NCBI RefSeq assembly: GCF_005233875.1
Contig: NZ_SZPZ01000001.1
Span: 1,488,001 to 1,552,000, forward strand
Direction: 5' to 3'
DNA: 64,000 nucleotides
Source of the DNA: Kribbella jiaozuonensis
Lineage (GTDB): Bacteria > Actinomycetota > Actinomycetes > Propionibacteriales > Kribbellaceae
In this document: one piece after another, positions 36,280-43,274 of the stretch
How positions within the stretch are numbered: position 1 is the first letter of the stretch
Layout of the letters: every line of letters starts with the position of its first letter
Made by a program: the position numbers and the translations under genes
The notes under the pieces: model-generated
The model's input: only the letters and a program-made list of their open reading frames with translations
Databases searched by the model: none
What the model was told of the DNA's origin: nothing

Positions 36280-37509
36280 GTGCTGGTGCCGCTGGCGGAG
36301 GCGACCGCGGACCTGTGTGGCGGCAAGGCCGGTGGGCTGGGCGCACTGATCCGCGCCGGCCTGCCCGTGCCGGACGGCGTGGTCGTGCCTCGCGGTGCGG
36401 TTGCGGACGAGCTTGGGCGGTGGCTCGAGCGGATGGGTGATCCGCTGGTCGCCGTACGCTCCTCGGCTGCGAACGAGGACACCGCGCTCACCTCGGCGGC
36501 GGGGCAGCACGACAGCTTCCTCGGCGTACGAGGGCTGGCTGCGGTGCTGGACGCCGTACAGGCCTGCCGGGAGTCGGTGTGGTCGCCGCGCGCGGTCGCC
36601 TATCGCAATGGCTTTGAGCCGCCGCCGATGGCCGTGATCGTCCAACTGCAGCTGGACTCGGACGTCTCCGGCGTCATGTTCACCGCCGACGACGCCATAA
36701 CGATCGAGGCGTCCTGGGGCCTCGGCCCGAGCGTCGTCGAAGGTCGCGTGACCCCCGACAGATACGAGGTCGCCGACGGCACGGTCACCCGGACGCTCGC
36801 CGACAAACAAACCACCCTCACCCTGTCCGGCGTCCACCAGGTCCCCGTGCCGCGCCGCCGCAGCGCCACCCTCTCCGACGCAACAGCCCGCCAGCTAGCC
36901 CACCTAGGCCAGCAGGCCGCAGCAGCCCTAGGCGCCCCTCAAGACCTCGAGTGGGCCATCGCAGACGGCATCCCCTGGCTCCTGCAATCCCGCCCCATCA
37001 CCGCCAAACCCCGAGCCATCCCCGCAACCGTCGCCCCAGCCACCCGCACCGTCGCCCCAGCCACCCGCACCAGCGCCCTGGGAACCAGCACTGGCGCCCC
37101 AGCCACCCGCACCAGCGCCCTGGGAACCAGCACTGGCGCCCCGGGCACCCTCACCGGCACCCCCGGCAGCCACGGCACCGCATCCGGCCCCGCACGCATC
37201 GTCCACGGCCCGGCCGACTTCCCTCACGTCCGCCCCGGCGACATCCTCATCTGCCCGTACACCGACCCGGCCTGGACCCCACTCCTAGCCATCGCCGCCG
37301 GCGTAATCACCGAACAAGGCGGCCTCCTCTCCCACGCCGCCATCATCGCCAGAGAACGCCACATCCCAGCCGTCCTGGCCGTCCCCGACGCGACCACCAA
37401 ACTCCCCAACAACACTGGAATAACCATCAACGGCACCACTGGCACCATCAGTGTGACTGAAGGTAACGAACCGGGCAGCTATCTAGCCCCGGACCATTCT
37501 TCGGACTAG
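36280..37509 (+). CDS. two-domain PEP/pyruvate-binding and PEP-utilising enzyme (rifampin phosphotransferase/PPDK-like)
   Basis: A 409-residue protein. Residues 1-~245 are a PPDK/PEP-synthase ATP-grasp domain (GGKAGGLGALIRAGLPVPDGVVV, VAVRSSAANEDTALTSAAGQHDSFLGV, DLEWAIADGIPWLLQSRPIT). A repetitive Ala/Pro/Thr linker (~252-295) leads to the phosphohistidine domain (TEQGGLLSHAAIIARERHIPAV). The large substrate domain of rifampin phosphotransferases (about 850 residues) is absent, so the final acceptor is unknown. GTG 36280 has GGGAGG 5 nt upstream. Two small regulators are divergent from it. Confidence 0.75.
   Translation: MLVPLAEATADLCGGKAGGLGALIRAGLPVPDGVVVPRGAVADELGRWLERMGDPLVAVRSSAANEDTALTSAAGQHDSFLGVRGLAAVLDAVQACRESVWSPRAVAYRNGFEPPPMAVIVQLQLDSDVSGVMFTADDAITIEASWGLGPSVVEGRVTPDRYEVADGTVTRTLADKQTTLTLSGVHQVPVPRRRSATLSDATARQLAHLGQQAAAALGAPQDLEWAIADGIPWLLQSRPITAKPRAIPATVAPATRTVAPATRTSALGTSTGAPATRTSALGTSTGAPGTLTGTPGSHGTASGPARIVHGPADFPHVRPGDILICPYTDPAWTPLLAIAAGVITEQGGLLSHAAIIARERHIPAVLAVPDATTKLPNNTGITINGTTGTISVTEGNEPGSYLAPDHSSD
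37054..37137. repeat. in-frame 42-bp tandem repeat in the inter-domain linker
   Basis: Two identical 42-bp units encode APATRTSALGTSTG twice (residues ~259-286). A 21-bp half unit (APATRTV) precedes them at 37033 and a diverged unit (APGTLTG) follows. It encodes a flexible linker between the ATP-grasp and phosphohistidine domains and is likely to vary in copy number. Confidence 0.9.
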
Positions 37510-37581
37510 TCAGCAACCGTTACCCATTGTTACCGTCTGGTCTTTGATCCCGAGGGGGCTCGGGGATGAGGGGGAGCAGTC

Positions 37582-38199
37582 ATGTCCGGAGAGCAGCAAC
37601 CGCCGTATCACCAACAGCCGTACCAGAACCCACAGCAACCGTTTCCGCCGCCGCAGCAACACATGCGACCGCAGCCCAAGCCTATGAAACGGCGTGGTCG
37701 CGCCGTCCTGCTGGCCTTCGGCGCGACAGGTCTCCTCGGGGTCGGGTTCCTCGCTGGCTTGCTCGTCGGGAACGGTGCGGGTGACAACTCCACGCAAGCG
37801 GGGATCACGTCCGCATCTAAGGCACCGGACAACGGCCCGACGCCGGATCCGATCATCACACCGACCAATCAGTACACGCCGACGGAGACGGTTCCGGCGT
37901 ACGCGACGCCGACCGCGAAGGACTTCAAGCTCGCCGTCAAGGTGCTGAAGAAGGAGTGCTTCGGATCGGCCGGCTGCAACCTGACTTATCGGATCCTTGT
38001 CACCTACGGCGGCGCTGATCTGGATCCAACACTGACCTATGAGGTCGTGTACGAGGTACGGGGAGGTGAGGACGGCCCTGTCACGAACACGCTGACTGTC
38101 ACCGGCGACACCTCCAGCGTCGACGAGGAGGAGTTCGTCAGCACCAAGAGCCGATCGACAAAACTCAACGCGATCGCCACGGAGGTCACCAGCCGCTAG
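37582..38199 (+). CDS. single-pass membrane-anchored hypothetical protein
   Basis: A 205-residue protein with a Gln/Pro-rich cytoplasmic N-terminus (residues 1-~37), a membrane helix at ~42-62 (VLLAFGATGLLGVGFLAGLLV), a Thr/Pro linker and an extracellular domain (~110-205) with two cysteines close together (ECFGSAGCNLTYRI) that could pair. ATG 37582 follows GGGGGAG. The layout resembles many actinobacterial exported proteins of unknown function. It ends just before the mazG remnant and the att site. Confidence 0.6.
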   Translation: MSGEQQPPYHQQPYQNPQQPFPPPQQHMRPQPKPMKRRGRAVLLAFGATGLLGVGFLAGLLVGNGAGDNSTQAGITSASKAPDNGPTPDPIITPTNQYTPTETVPAYATPTAKDFKLAVKVLKKECFGSAGCNLTYRILVTYGGADLDPTLTYEVVYEVRGGEDGPVTNTLTVTGDTSSVDEEEFVSTKSRSTKLNAIATEVTSR

Positions 38200-38206
38200 G
38201 CCCCAC

Positions 38207-38471
38207 TCAGCGGTTGTCGCCGCTGCCGCTCAGCATGTTGCGGGACTGGCGGTCGGCGAGGAAGGCGATGTACCAGAGGGTGTTCTTTCTTCAGGTCGTC
38301 GGGGATCCCACTGGGTGAAGTCGCTGTCCTGGTCGCGGACGATCTTCTTCGCCTTCTCGGCGAGTTCGCCTGGTTGCCGACGAGGCCGAGTAGCAGGTGG
38401 AAGAGCTCGTTCGGCTTGTCCTTCGGGGCGGCGGTCCGGAGGGCTGCCTGCTGGTACTCGTTCAGGTGCAT
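38207..38471 (-). pseudogene. mazG pseudogene (displaced chromosomal copy)
   Basis: This stretch is nearly identical to the intact mazG at 42810-43139 but broken. A 57-bp segment is missing between two copies of GGTCGGCGAG. After CAGAGGGTG, 12 bases are replaced by 4. One base is gained in GGGGATCCC and one is lost near the CCTGGTTGCCG region. These changes shift the frame several times and remove the ExxD metal-binding helix. The start codon and the 18 bp of tRNA-Leu 3' end in front of it are kept. Confidence 0.88.
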
Positions 38472-38472
38472 G

Positions 38473-38490
38473 TGCCAGAGGCGGGAGTTG
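38473..38490. other. att site, distal copy (tRNA-Leu 3'-end fragment)
   Basis: TGCCAGAGGCGGGAGTTG repeats exactly the last 18 bases of the tRNA-Leu gene at 43141-43158 (opposite-strand view). Beyond it the match continues only after a 2-base gap (CCCGC), like a decayed T-arm. The rest of the tRNA is absent. It marks the far end of the inserted element. Confidence 0.8.
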
Positions 38491-38628
38491 CCCGCGTCCA
38501 CAATCGCCTTGACCTGGGCATCGCCCCTGAACTGCGCAAGCGTCGGATCGAGTCGAATTGAGGAACATCGATTTGCATCCGGCATGGGTACGCCGCACCC
38601 AGCGATTTGGTCAAGAACGTGGGGGACG

Positions 38629-38880
38629 ATGTCCCAACAAGACCCGCAGTTCGCCAACCGTGGACAGCTTCCGCCGCCCCGGTTCCAACCGCCCGCGCGG
38701 CCGCCGGTACCGAAGAAGCACGTTGTCCGCGACGTCCTTGTCGCCGTCGGCGCAGTCATCGCCGTGCTGATCGGCATCGGCCTGGCATCCCGCGGGCAGA
38801 CAACGCCACTCAGTTCGGCGCGCCGACCCCCTGCGGCCACCGCGCCGGCGCGAACTCCCCGCCCGGGCGTAATCAGCTAG
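38629..38880 (+). CDS. small single-pass membrane protein
   Basis: An 83-residue protein with a proline-rich N-terminus (QFANRGQLPPPRFQPPARPP), a membrane helix at ~35-54 (VLVAVGAVIAVLIGIGLAS) and a short Ala/Pro/Arg tail. ATG 38629 has GGGGGA upstream. The tail looks cut short compared with actinobacterial anchored proteins that carry a C-terminal domain, so it may be a truncated remnant at the element end. Confidence 0.5.
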   Translation: MSQQDPQFANRGQLPPPRFQPPARPPVPKKHVVRDVLVAVGAVIAVLIGIGLASRGQTTPLSSARRPPAATAPARTPRPGVIS

Positions 38881-38930
38881 CGCCAAGCGTCACCTAGTGC
38901 TGCCGACAGCCGATACGGGACCATCCTCCG

Positions 38931-39782
38931 GTGAGCAATGAACCTGCAGTCCCCGAATCGAAGGATCCCGAACGAGCCGGTCCTCCGGTATCGCATCGCC
39001 TCACGAGACTAGAGCGTGGCTCGGCTGCGTTCGCTGCCGTGGCTGCCGGCGGCGGAGGACTGTGCGGCGTGTTCCAGGAAGGCACGAACACGGGCGGCGT
39101 ACCAGTCCTGCTCGTGGTGGCCGCGTTCTTCGGATACCTGGCCGTTTCCGGGCAGCGGCTGACGAGCCTGAAGTTCGGCGACAACGAGGCCAGGTTCGAC
39201 CGCGTCGCCGACCGCGTCGCTCGGGATGTGCTCGAGGATCCCGCGGTCCCGACTGCTGTGAAGGCCGAGGTTGCTGAGGCGCTCGATTCCTACCAGGGCG
39301 ATCTCCCGGCCAGGTCCCGGCGAGCGATTGATATGGCGATCGTTGAGGGACGTCGCGAGGAGGCCTACCGCGCGTCTGCGCTGAACGCGTTCCTTCGGGA
39401 CGTGCTGCCGTCGAGTGTGGAGATCCAAGGATGGACAAGCACGTACGACACGAACGTGGGACGTGCGTTGCTCTTTGTGGGCGAGCAGCCTGGCGTCGCC
39501 GTCACGGCTGGCATCGCGCCTGATGACGAGTCGGTCTGGTCATTGGTTCTGTGGACCGCATACAAGGAGGCCTTGTACCTATATCCACCGCGTCCAGTCG
39601 CCAAAAGTTGCTCTTCAGCCCAGGACGTCGTCCCGTCCTGGGCTGAGGGATTCGTGCGAATCGACGCGGGTCTTGTGTCGACGGTGATGGTGCAATGGAA
39701 GGGGCCGCAGGACAACGCAGCGCTGGCCGAGGGACTTCATCGCGTCCTCGCAATGGAGCCCTTCGACACCGACACGGCGTAG
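38931..39782 (+). CDS. hypothetical protein with two predicted membrane segments
   Basis: A 283-residue protein that I do not recognise. Hydrophobic stretches at ~31-48 (SAAFAAVAAGGGGLCGVF) and ~57-73 (VPVLLVVAAFFGYLAVS) form a hairpin; a charged helical region and a C-terminal domain (~150-283) containing YDTNVGRALLFVGEQPGVAVTAG and YLYPPRPVAKSCSSAQD follow. The start is GTG 38931. It is cargo of the element, alone on the plus strand, ending at a strong shared hairpin. Confidence 0.55.
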   Translation: MSNEPAVPESKDPERAGPPVSHRLTRLERGSAAFAAVAAGGGGLCGVFQEGTNTGGVPVLLVVAAFFGYLAVSGQRLTSLKFGDNEARFDRVADRVARDVLEDPAVPTAVKAEVAEALDSYQGDLPARSRRAIDMAIVEGRREEAYRASALNAFLRDVLPSSVEIQGWTSTYDTNVGRALLFVGEQPGVAVTAGIAPDDESVWSLVLWTAYKEALYLYPPRPVAKSCSSAQDVVPSWAEGFVRIDAGLVSTVMVQWKGPQDNAALAEGLHRVLAMEPFDTDTA

Positions 39783-39807
39783 GGCTCAATGCGTGCTTTG
39801 CAGAGAC

Positions 39808-39842
39808 GAGATGGTCCGGTACCACGCGTACCGGACCATCTC
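39808..39842. terminator. bidirectional hairpin between converging cargo genes
   Basis: GAGATGGTCCGGTA (39808-39821) pairs perfectly with TACCGGACCATCTC (39829-39842) around a 7-nt loop. It sits between the stops of the 283-residue protein and the XRE-ImmA gene. Confidence 0.75.
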
Positions 39843-39847
39843 AGATT

Positions 39848-40990
39848 TCACGGTGTGGACTCCGGCCGGCGTCGGAGCTGAAGCACCTTCGCATCGCGTG
39901 TCGGACCCTGCTGGGCTTCGGTATCAGGAAGCCAACGGCGCAGGTTGACCGGGTCCTGGCCGTACTCGTTGATGGCGGCTCGCCAGTCAGAGCCGACCGC
40001 GCGTTGAAGCGTCTGTGAGTACAGCTGCGGATTCTCTCGCGCGACCTCGACCGGCTCGTCGGTCCGCCAACCTTGACTTGACAGCTGGATATTCAGACTG
40101 CGGTAGCGGTCATCGCTCAGGATCCCGAGCTCCCATCCTCGCCGGATGATGGCGCCCACCGAAACGCCATAGTCGGCTTTGATGCGGAGGTATCCGTGCA
40201 ACGACAGCGTGTTGGTGATTCGCTTGCGTGCGACCCGCTCCGGCAGGAGCAGTGCTCCGGCGAACCGATATGCACGTTGCTCCTCTGGGGCCCTGGTGCT
40301 CTTCAGCGCGCGCGTCAACTCTTTGTCGAAGAGGATGTGTCCGAGCTCGTGGCCGAGTGTGAGTCTCTGCACGGCGCCTGGGAGCGGACGGGCGGTGGCG
40401 ATGATTGGCCGGTCGTTGTGACCGGCTGGTCTCGAGATACCGAAGTGGCCGTCGAGTGTGACGTCGGATTCGGAGCTGTCGAGGTGCGTGATGACTCCGA
40501 CTCCGCGCCGTTCGATCAGGCGGGTGAGGTTCCGTACCGGATCCTCTGGTCGCAGGCCGGCCACAGATCGGAGCTCTTCTGCAACCTCCTCGGGATCATG
40601 ATCGAACTTGCCCGGATCCGGCAGGTCCACCGGCCAGAATCCTGAGGCCTTCGACACCTCAAAGAACGTGCGTGCGGCCTCGTCGAACAGAGCTTTGACG
40701 CGTCGCTCATCGCGTGCACTGGCGCGAGCCTTCTTGCGGAACGTGTGGACGCCCCAGTCGGTCGGTCCTGGGCCGACGCTGAAGAACGAAAGCGGCAGGC
40801 GATATCGAGCCGCCGCCTCGGCAACAACGTGGTCAGGTATGGCCTTCTGTCCCTTTTCAAGCTGAGAGACGAAGCCCTGGGTGACGCCCAGGACATCGGC
40901 CAGGTCTGTCTGGGTCAGACCATGAAGATCACGGAGCACGGTGAAGCGTTCGCCGCGCCATGCTCCGTGGATCTGGTCACCCATCGGCAT
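39848..40990 (-). CDS. XRE-family regulator fused to ImmA/IrrE metallopeptidase
   Basis: A 380-residue two-domain protein. Residues ~13-68 are a XRE helix-turn-helix (FTVLRDLHGLTQTDLADVLGVTQGFVSQLEKGQK). Residues ~150-290 are an ImmA-like zinc protease with HELGH at 214-218. The C-terminal ~90 residues are unassigned. Such fusions sense stress and control prophages, integrative elements or toxin genes. Its start overlaps the end of the partner gene; ATG 40990 is preferred because GAGGA is 8 nt upstream, with 40984 and 40996 possible. Confidence 0.88.
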   Translation of the reverse strand: MPMGDQIHGAWRGERFTVLRDLHGLTQTDLADVLGVTQGFVSQLEKGQKAIPDHVVAEAAARYRLPLSFFSVGPGPTDWGVHTFRKKARASARDERRVKALFDEAARTFFEVSKASGFWPVDLPDPGKFDHDPEEVAEELRSVAGLRPEDPVRNLTRLIERRGVGVITHLDSSESDVTLDGHFGISRPAGHNDRPIIATARPLPGAVQRLTLGHELGHILFDKELTRALKSTRAPEEQRAYRFAGALLLPERVARKRITNTLSLHGYLRIKADYGVSVGAIIRRGWELGILSDDRYRSLNIQLSSQGWRTDEPVEVARENPQLYSQTLQRAVGSDWRAAINEYGQDPVNLRRWLPDTEAQQGPTRDAKVLQLRRRPESTP

Positions 40991-41624
40991 CGGCATCGTC
41001 CTCGACCTCGTCGATCTCGGCGTCGAAGAAGTTCACCGGGTCCTCGTCGCCCTGGAAGACGAGAGTCTCGAAGACAGTGCCCCCTGGCATGATCGCGAAG
41101 TCCATGTCGCACCGAACCTTCCGGCCATAGTCGCCCGACTCCGTCGGATGTACGACGCGGATGGTGAACCCCTCGGCGACCTTCTGCACCGACGCGTAGT
41201 CCCACAGCAGCAAAAGTTCCGAAAGGCGTCCGCTCCGGCCGCCCGGCATCAGGAACAGCGGAGCCGTCCAGTACTCCTGGCGCTTAGGACTGCGGCCAGC
41301 GGTCGGAACTCCGCCGGGATAGGTCCTCGACCGCTCCTTGAGGACACGGAGCTGAAGTCCGGCCTGCTTGTTGACCAGGTTGATCTGGCCCATCAGCGCG
41401 GGATTGCCGCCGATCGTCCAGTCGTCGGGCAGACCCTCGCGCTTCAAGTACCGACGTAGCTCGGTACGGACGATCAGTGGGCGTAGGTGGGGACACTCCG
41501 AGTGGTCGAGGCCTTTGGCGCGCTTCGCAGCAGATGCGATGCTCGTCGACATCCCCTCGAACACCACGGGCCCGAGCCGGTGAACCTCCGCCTTCACCAG
41601 CTCGTGGGTTTCCTGCGGCGTCAT
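40977..41624 (-). CDS. uncharacterised partner of the XRE-ImmA protein
   Basis: A 215-residue protein with no family I recognise. The N-terminal ~65 residues are helical and basic with a CPH motif (DHSECPHLRPLIVRTELRRYL). A central part holds PALMGQINLVNKQAGLQLRVLKERS; a beta-rich part includes YWTAPLFLMPGGRSGRLSELLLLWDY and VRCDMDFAIMPGGTVFETLVFQG; the tail is very acidic (DEDPVNFFDAEIDEVEDDADADG region). AGGAAGG precedes ATG 41624, and a minus-strand AT-rich promoter (GATATTAAT region, ~41650-41672) lies upstream. It could be the protease substrate, a toxin or an antitoxin. Confidence 0.6.
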   Translation of the reverse strand: MTPQETHELVKAEVHRLGPVVFEGMSTSIASAAKRAKGLDHSECPHLRPLIVRTELRRYLKREGLPDDWTIGGNPALMGQINLVNKQAGLQLRVLKERSRTYPGGVPTAGRSPKRQEYWTAPLFLMPGGRSGRLSELLLLWDYASVQKVAEGFTIRVVHPTESGDYGRKVRCDMDFAIMPGGTVFETLVFQGDEDPVNFFDAEIDEVEDDADADG

Positions 41625-41705
41625 ATTGGCACCTTCCTGTACGGCGAGGTATTAATATCACCACAAATGTAACCCGGCTGCCAGCCGCCACGCCGGACAG
41701 GTTTC

Positions 41706-42746
41706 TCAGCCTGCGATCGCCGCTCGCGGCGGCGTCCGGCCGCGAGCGAGCAGCGCAGCCTCGAGCTTCAGCGGCAGGTCGCCGCCTCCTGTGACGAACG
41801 TGAGGAGGGCGTAGAAGCCGGCCATCGCTTCCTGGATCTGGCGTTCGCGCTCCTCGAAGGGGGCTGGGCGAAGACGGCGTCCGCGGCCGCGATCTGCGCG
41901 TCGGGCAGCAGGTGGCTGTACCGGTCGACCGTGGTCTGGATGGACTCGTGGCCGATGCGACGAGACACCACGTGGATCGGGATGCCGGCGCGAGCAGCCA
42001 GCAGGCGTGCGTGTGCCGGACGTCGTGGATCCGGAGCCAGGACTGCAGGGTGCCATCGCAGCCGCGGGGCTCAGGCAGTTCGTCGCCGGGGTGGAGTTCG
42101 CACGGCCTCGGCCGGGTTCCGCCGCACCGCCAGCCGGCCAGCTAGTGGTCGTCACATCGCTGCGCGCGCCAGGCCGCGTGGCGCCAGATCTCGGACCAGA
42201 AGTGCGGTGCACGATGTGCGCGCCGCGGGGTCCGGTGAAGATCAGGTCTGCGGCCTTCTTGCCGTCTAGCGGCTCTTCGAGCTCGAGGGCCAGGTGGGCG
42301 GGGGAGGACGATCGTACGGCGGGAGCGTTTGGTTTTCGGTCCACGGATGACCACGGCGCGGGTCCCGCTGCGCTTCAGCGCGGCGGATCCGCACGACAGG
42401 CTGGTCACCGGTGAAGTCGAAGTCCACTTGCGGAGCACGGTTTTTTCGCCCCACCGGCAGCCGGTGCCGACGAGGAACCGTACGAGGTCGCAGTGCATGC
42501 CGCTGAGCTGGTTGCTGAGGATCTCGAACGGCGGCATGGTCAGCAGCGTCGTGTCGTCGTCTTCGGTGTCCGGGTCGATGTCACGGTCGGCAGGCGGATG
42601 CCCTTGGCGGGGTTCGTCCGAAGGGGTTCCTTCTCGATCGCGCGGCCGAGCACTGCCGACGGTAGACCGCGGTGGTTCTCCATCGACTTCGGCGAGTACG
42701 GCTGCTTGAGCTCGTCCACCACTTCCCAGATCGCGTCCTTGTCCAC
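41706..42746 (-). pseudogene. tyrosine recombinase (phage-type integrase), multiply frameshifted
   Basis: Pieces of one integrase lie in all three minus-strand frames, in the right order: SPKSMENHRGLPSAVL (core-binding domain), VRFLVGTGCRWGE (catalytic Arg I), FTGDQPVVRIRRA, RAVVIRGPKTKRSRRTIVL, ADLIFTGPRGAHIVHRT, RIHDVRHTHACWLL (HxxR), VSRRIGHESIQTTVDRYSHL (His and catalytic Tyr). At least four or five frameshifts separate them, and the N-terminal arm-binding part is missing. It once integrated this element at the tRNA and cannot be functional now. Confidence 0.85.
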
Positions 42747-42809
42747 GGTCTCGGGCTGGACAGGAAGGTCGCCGAGAAACAGGCCCCGCGTACGCGCCCG
42801 CGTCTGACG

Positions 42810-43139
42810 TCAGCGGTTGTCGCCGTTGCCGCTGAGCATGTTGCGGGATTGGCGGTCGGCGAGTTTGGTGAGGTTGAGTTGGGCTACTTCTTCGAGGGGT
42901 ACGTCGAAGTGGTCGGCGAGGACGGCGATGTACCAGAGGGTGTCGCCGAGTTCCTTCTTCAGGTCGTCGGGGTCCCAGCGGGTGAAGTCGCTGTCCTGGT
43001 CGCGGACGATCTTCTTCGCCTTCTCGGCGAGTTCGCCTGCTTCGCCGACCAGTCCGAGCAGCAGGTGGAAGACCTCGTTGGGCTTGTCCTTCGGAGCGGC
43101 GGTCCGGAGGGCGGCCTGCTGGTACTCGTCGAGGTGCAT
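42810..43139 (-). CDS. mazG: MazG-like nucleotide pyrophosphohydrolase, intact copy
   Basis: A 109-residue all-alpha NTP pyrophosphatase. EAGELAEKAKK supplies the ExxE motif and ELGDTLWYIAVLADH the second, ExxD; together they bind magnesium. The ATG is one base after the 3' end of the tRNA-Leu gene, so it is most likely transcribed from the tRNA promoter. The copy lies on the element side of the att site and appears to have replaced the chromosomal one (38207-38471), which is broken. Confidence 0.9.
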   Translation of the reverse strand: MHLDEYQQAALRTAAPKDKPNEVFHLLLGLVGEAGELAEKAKKIVRDQDSDFTRWDPDDLKKELGDTLWYIAVLADHFDVPLEEVAQLNLTKLADRQSRNMLSGNGDNR

Positions 43140-43140
43140 G

Positions 43141-43158
43141 TGCCAGAGGCGGGAGTTG
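43141..43158. other. att site, tRNA-proximal copy
   Basis: The 18-bp 3' end of tRNA-Leu is identical to 38473-38490 in the same orientation. It covers the acceptor 3' strand and half of the T arm, the usual crossover region for tyrosine recombinases that use tRNA genes. Confidence 0.8.
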
Positions 43159-43221
43159 AACCCGCACGCCCGGGGGCGCCGGCACCTAAAGCCGGTGTGT
43201 CTGCCGTTCCACCACTCTGGC
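43141..43221 (-). tRNA. tRNA-Leu (anticodon UAG)
   Basis: On the minus strand the acceptor arms GCCAGAG and CTCTGGC pair fully. CCGGC-TTTAGGT-GCCGG is the anticodon arm with anticodon TAG. A long variable arm (class II tRNA) follows, then GCGGG-TTCAACT-CCCGC as the T arm. The discriminator base is A and CCA is not encoded. The gene forms the intact side of the element's integration site. Confidence 0.96.
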
Positions 43222-43233
43222 TGAAGAGACGCG

Positions 43234-43270
43234 GACGCCTCCCCTAGGCAGACATCCTAGGGGAGGCGTC
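43234..43270. terminator. 15-bp perfect hairpin after the VWA gene
   Basis: GACGCCTCCCCTAGG pairs with CCTAGGGGAGGCGTC around a 7-nt loop, between the VWA gene stop and the tRNA start on the minus strand. It probably separates the two transcripts. Confidence 0.7.
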
Positions 43271-43274
43271 GGCG

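Larger units (their letters stand above)
38473..43158. mobile_element. decayed 4.7-kb integrative element in the tRNA-Leu 3' end
   Basis: The segment between the two 18-bp att copies holds a small membrane protein, an unknown protein, an XRE-ImmA regulator with a partner, a wrecked tyrosine recombinase and an intact mazG. The tRNA is complete at one end and only an 18-bp stub at the other, the usual outcome of tRNA-site integration. No other mobility gene remains and the recombinase is broken, so it should not move by itself. Confidence 0.78.

Noticed and set aside
38196..38840. A 214-residue minus-strand protein at the element end
   Set aside because: It is assembled from the broken mazG read through frameshifts and the att junction; the rest is low-complexity shadow sequence.
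42810..43139. mazG as an element-encoded toxin partner (MazF type)
   Set aside because: MazG is a nucleotide pyrophosphohydrolase, no mazEF is present, and its near-identity with the resident copy points to gene replacement.
42142..43185. A 347-residue minus-strand protein spanning mazG and the integrase
   Set aside because: It is a shifted frame of mazG joined to one of several integrase fragments.
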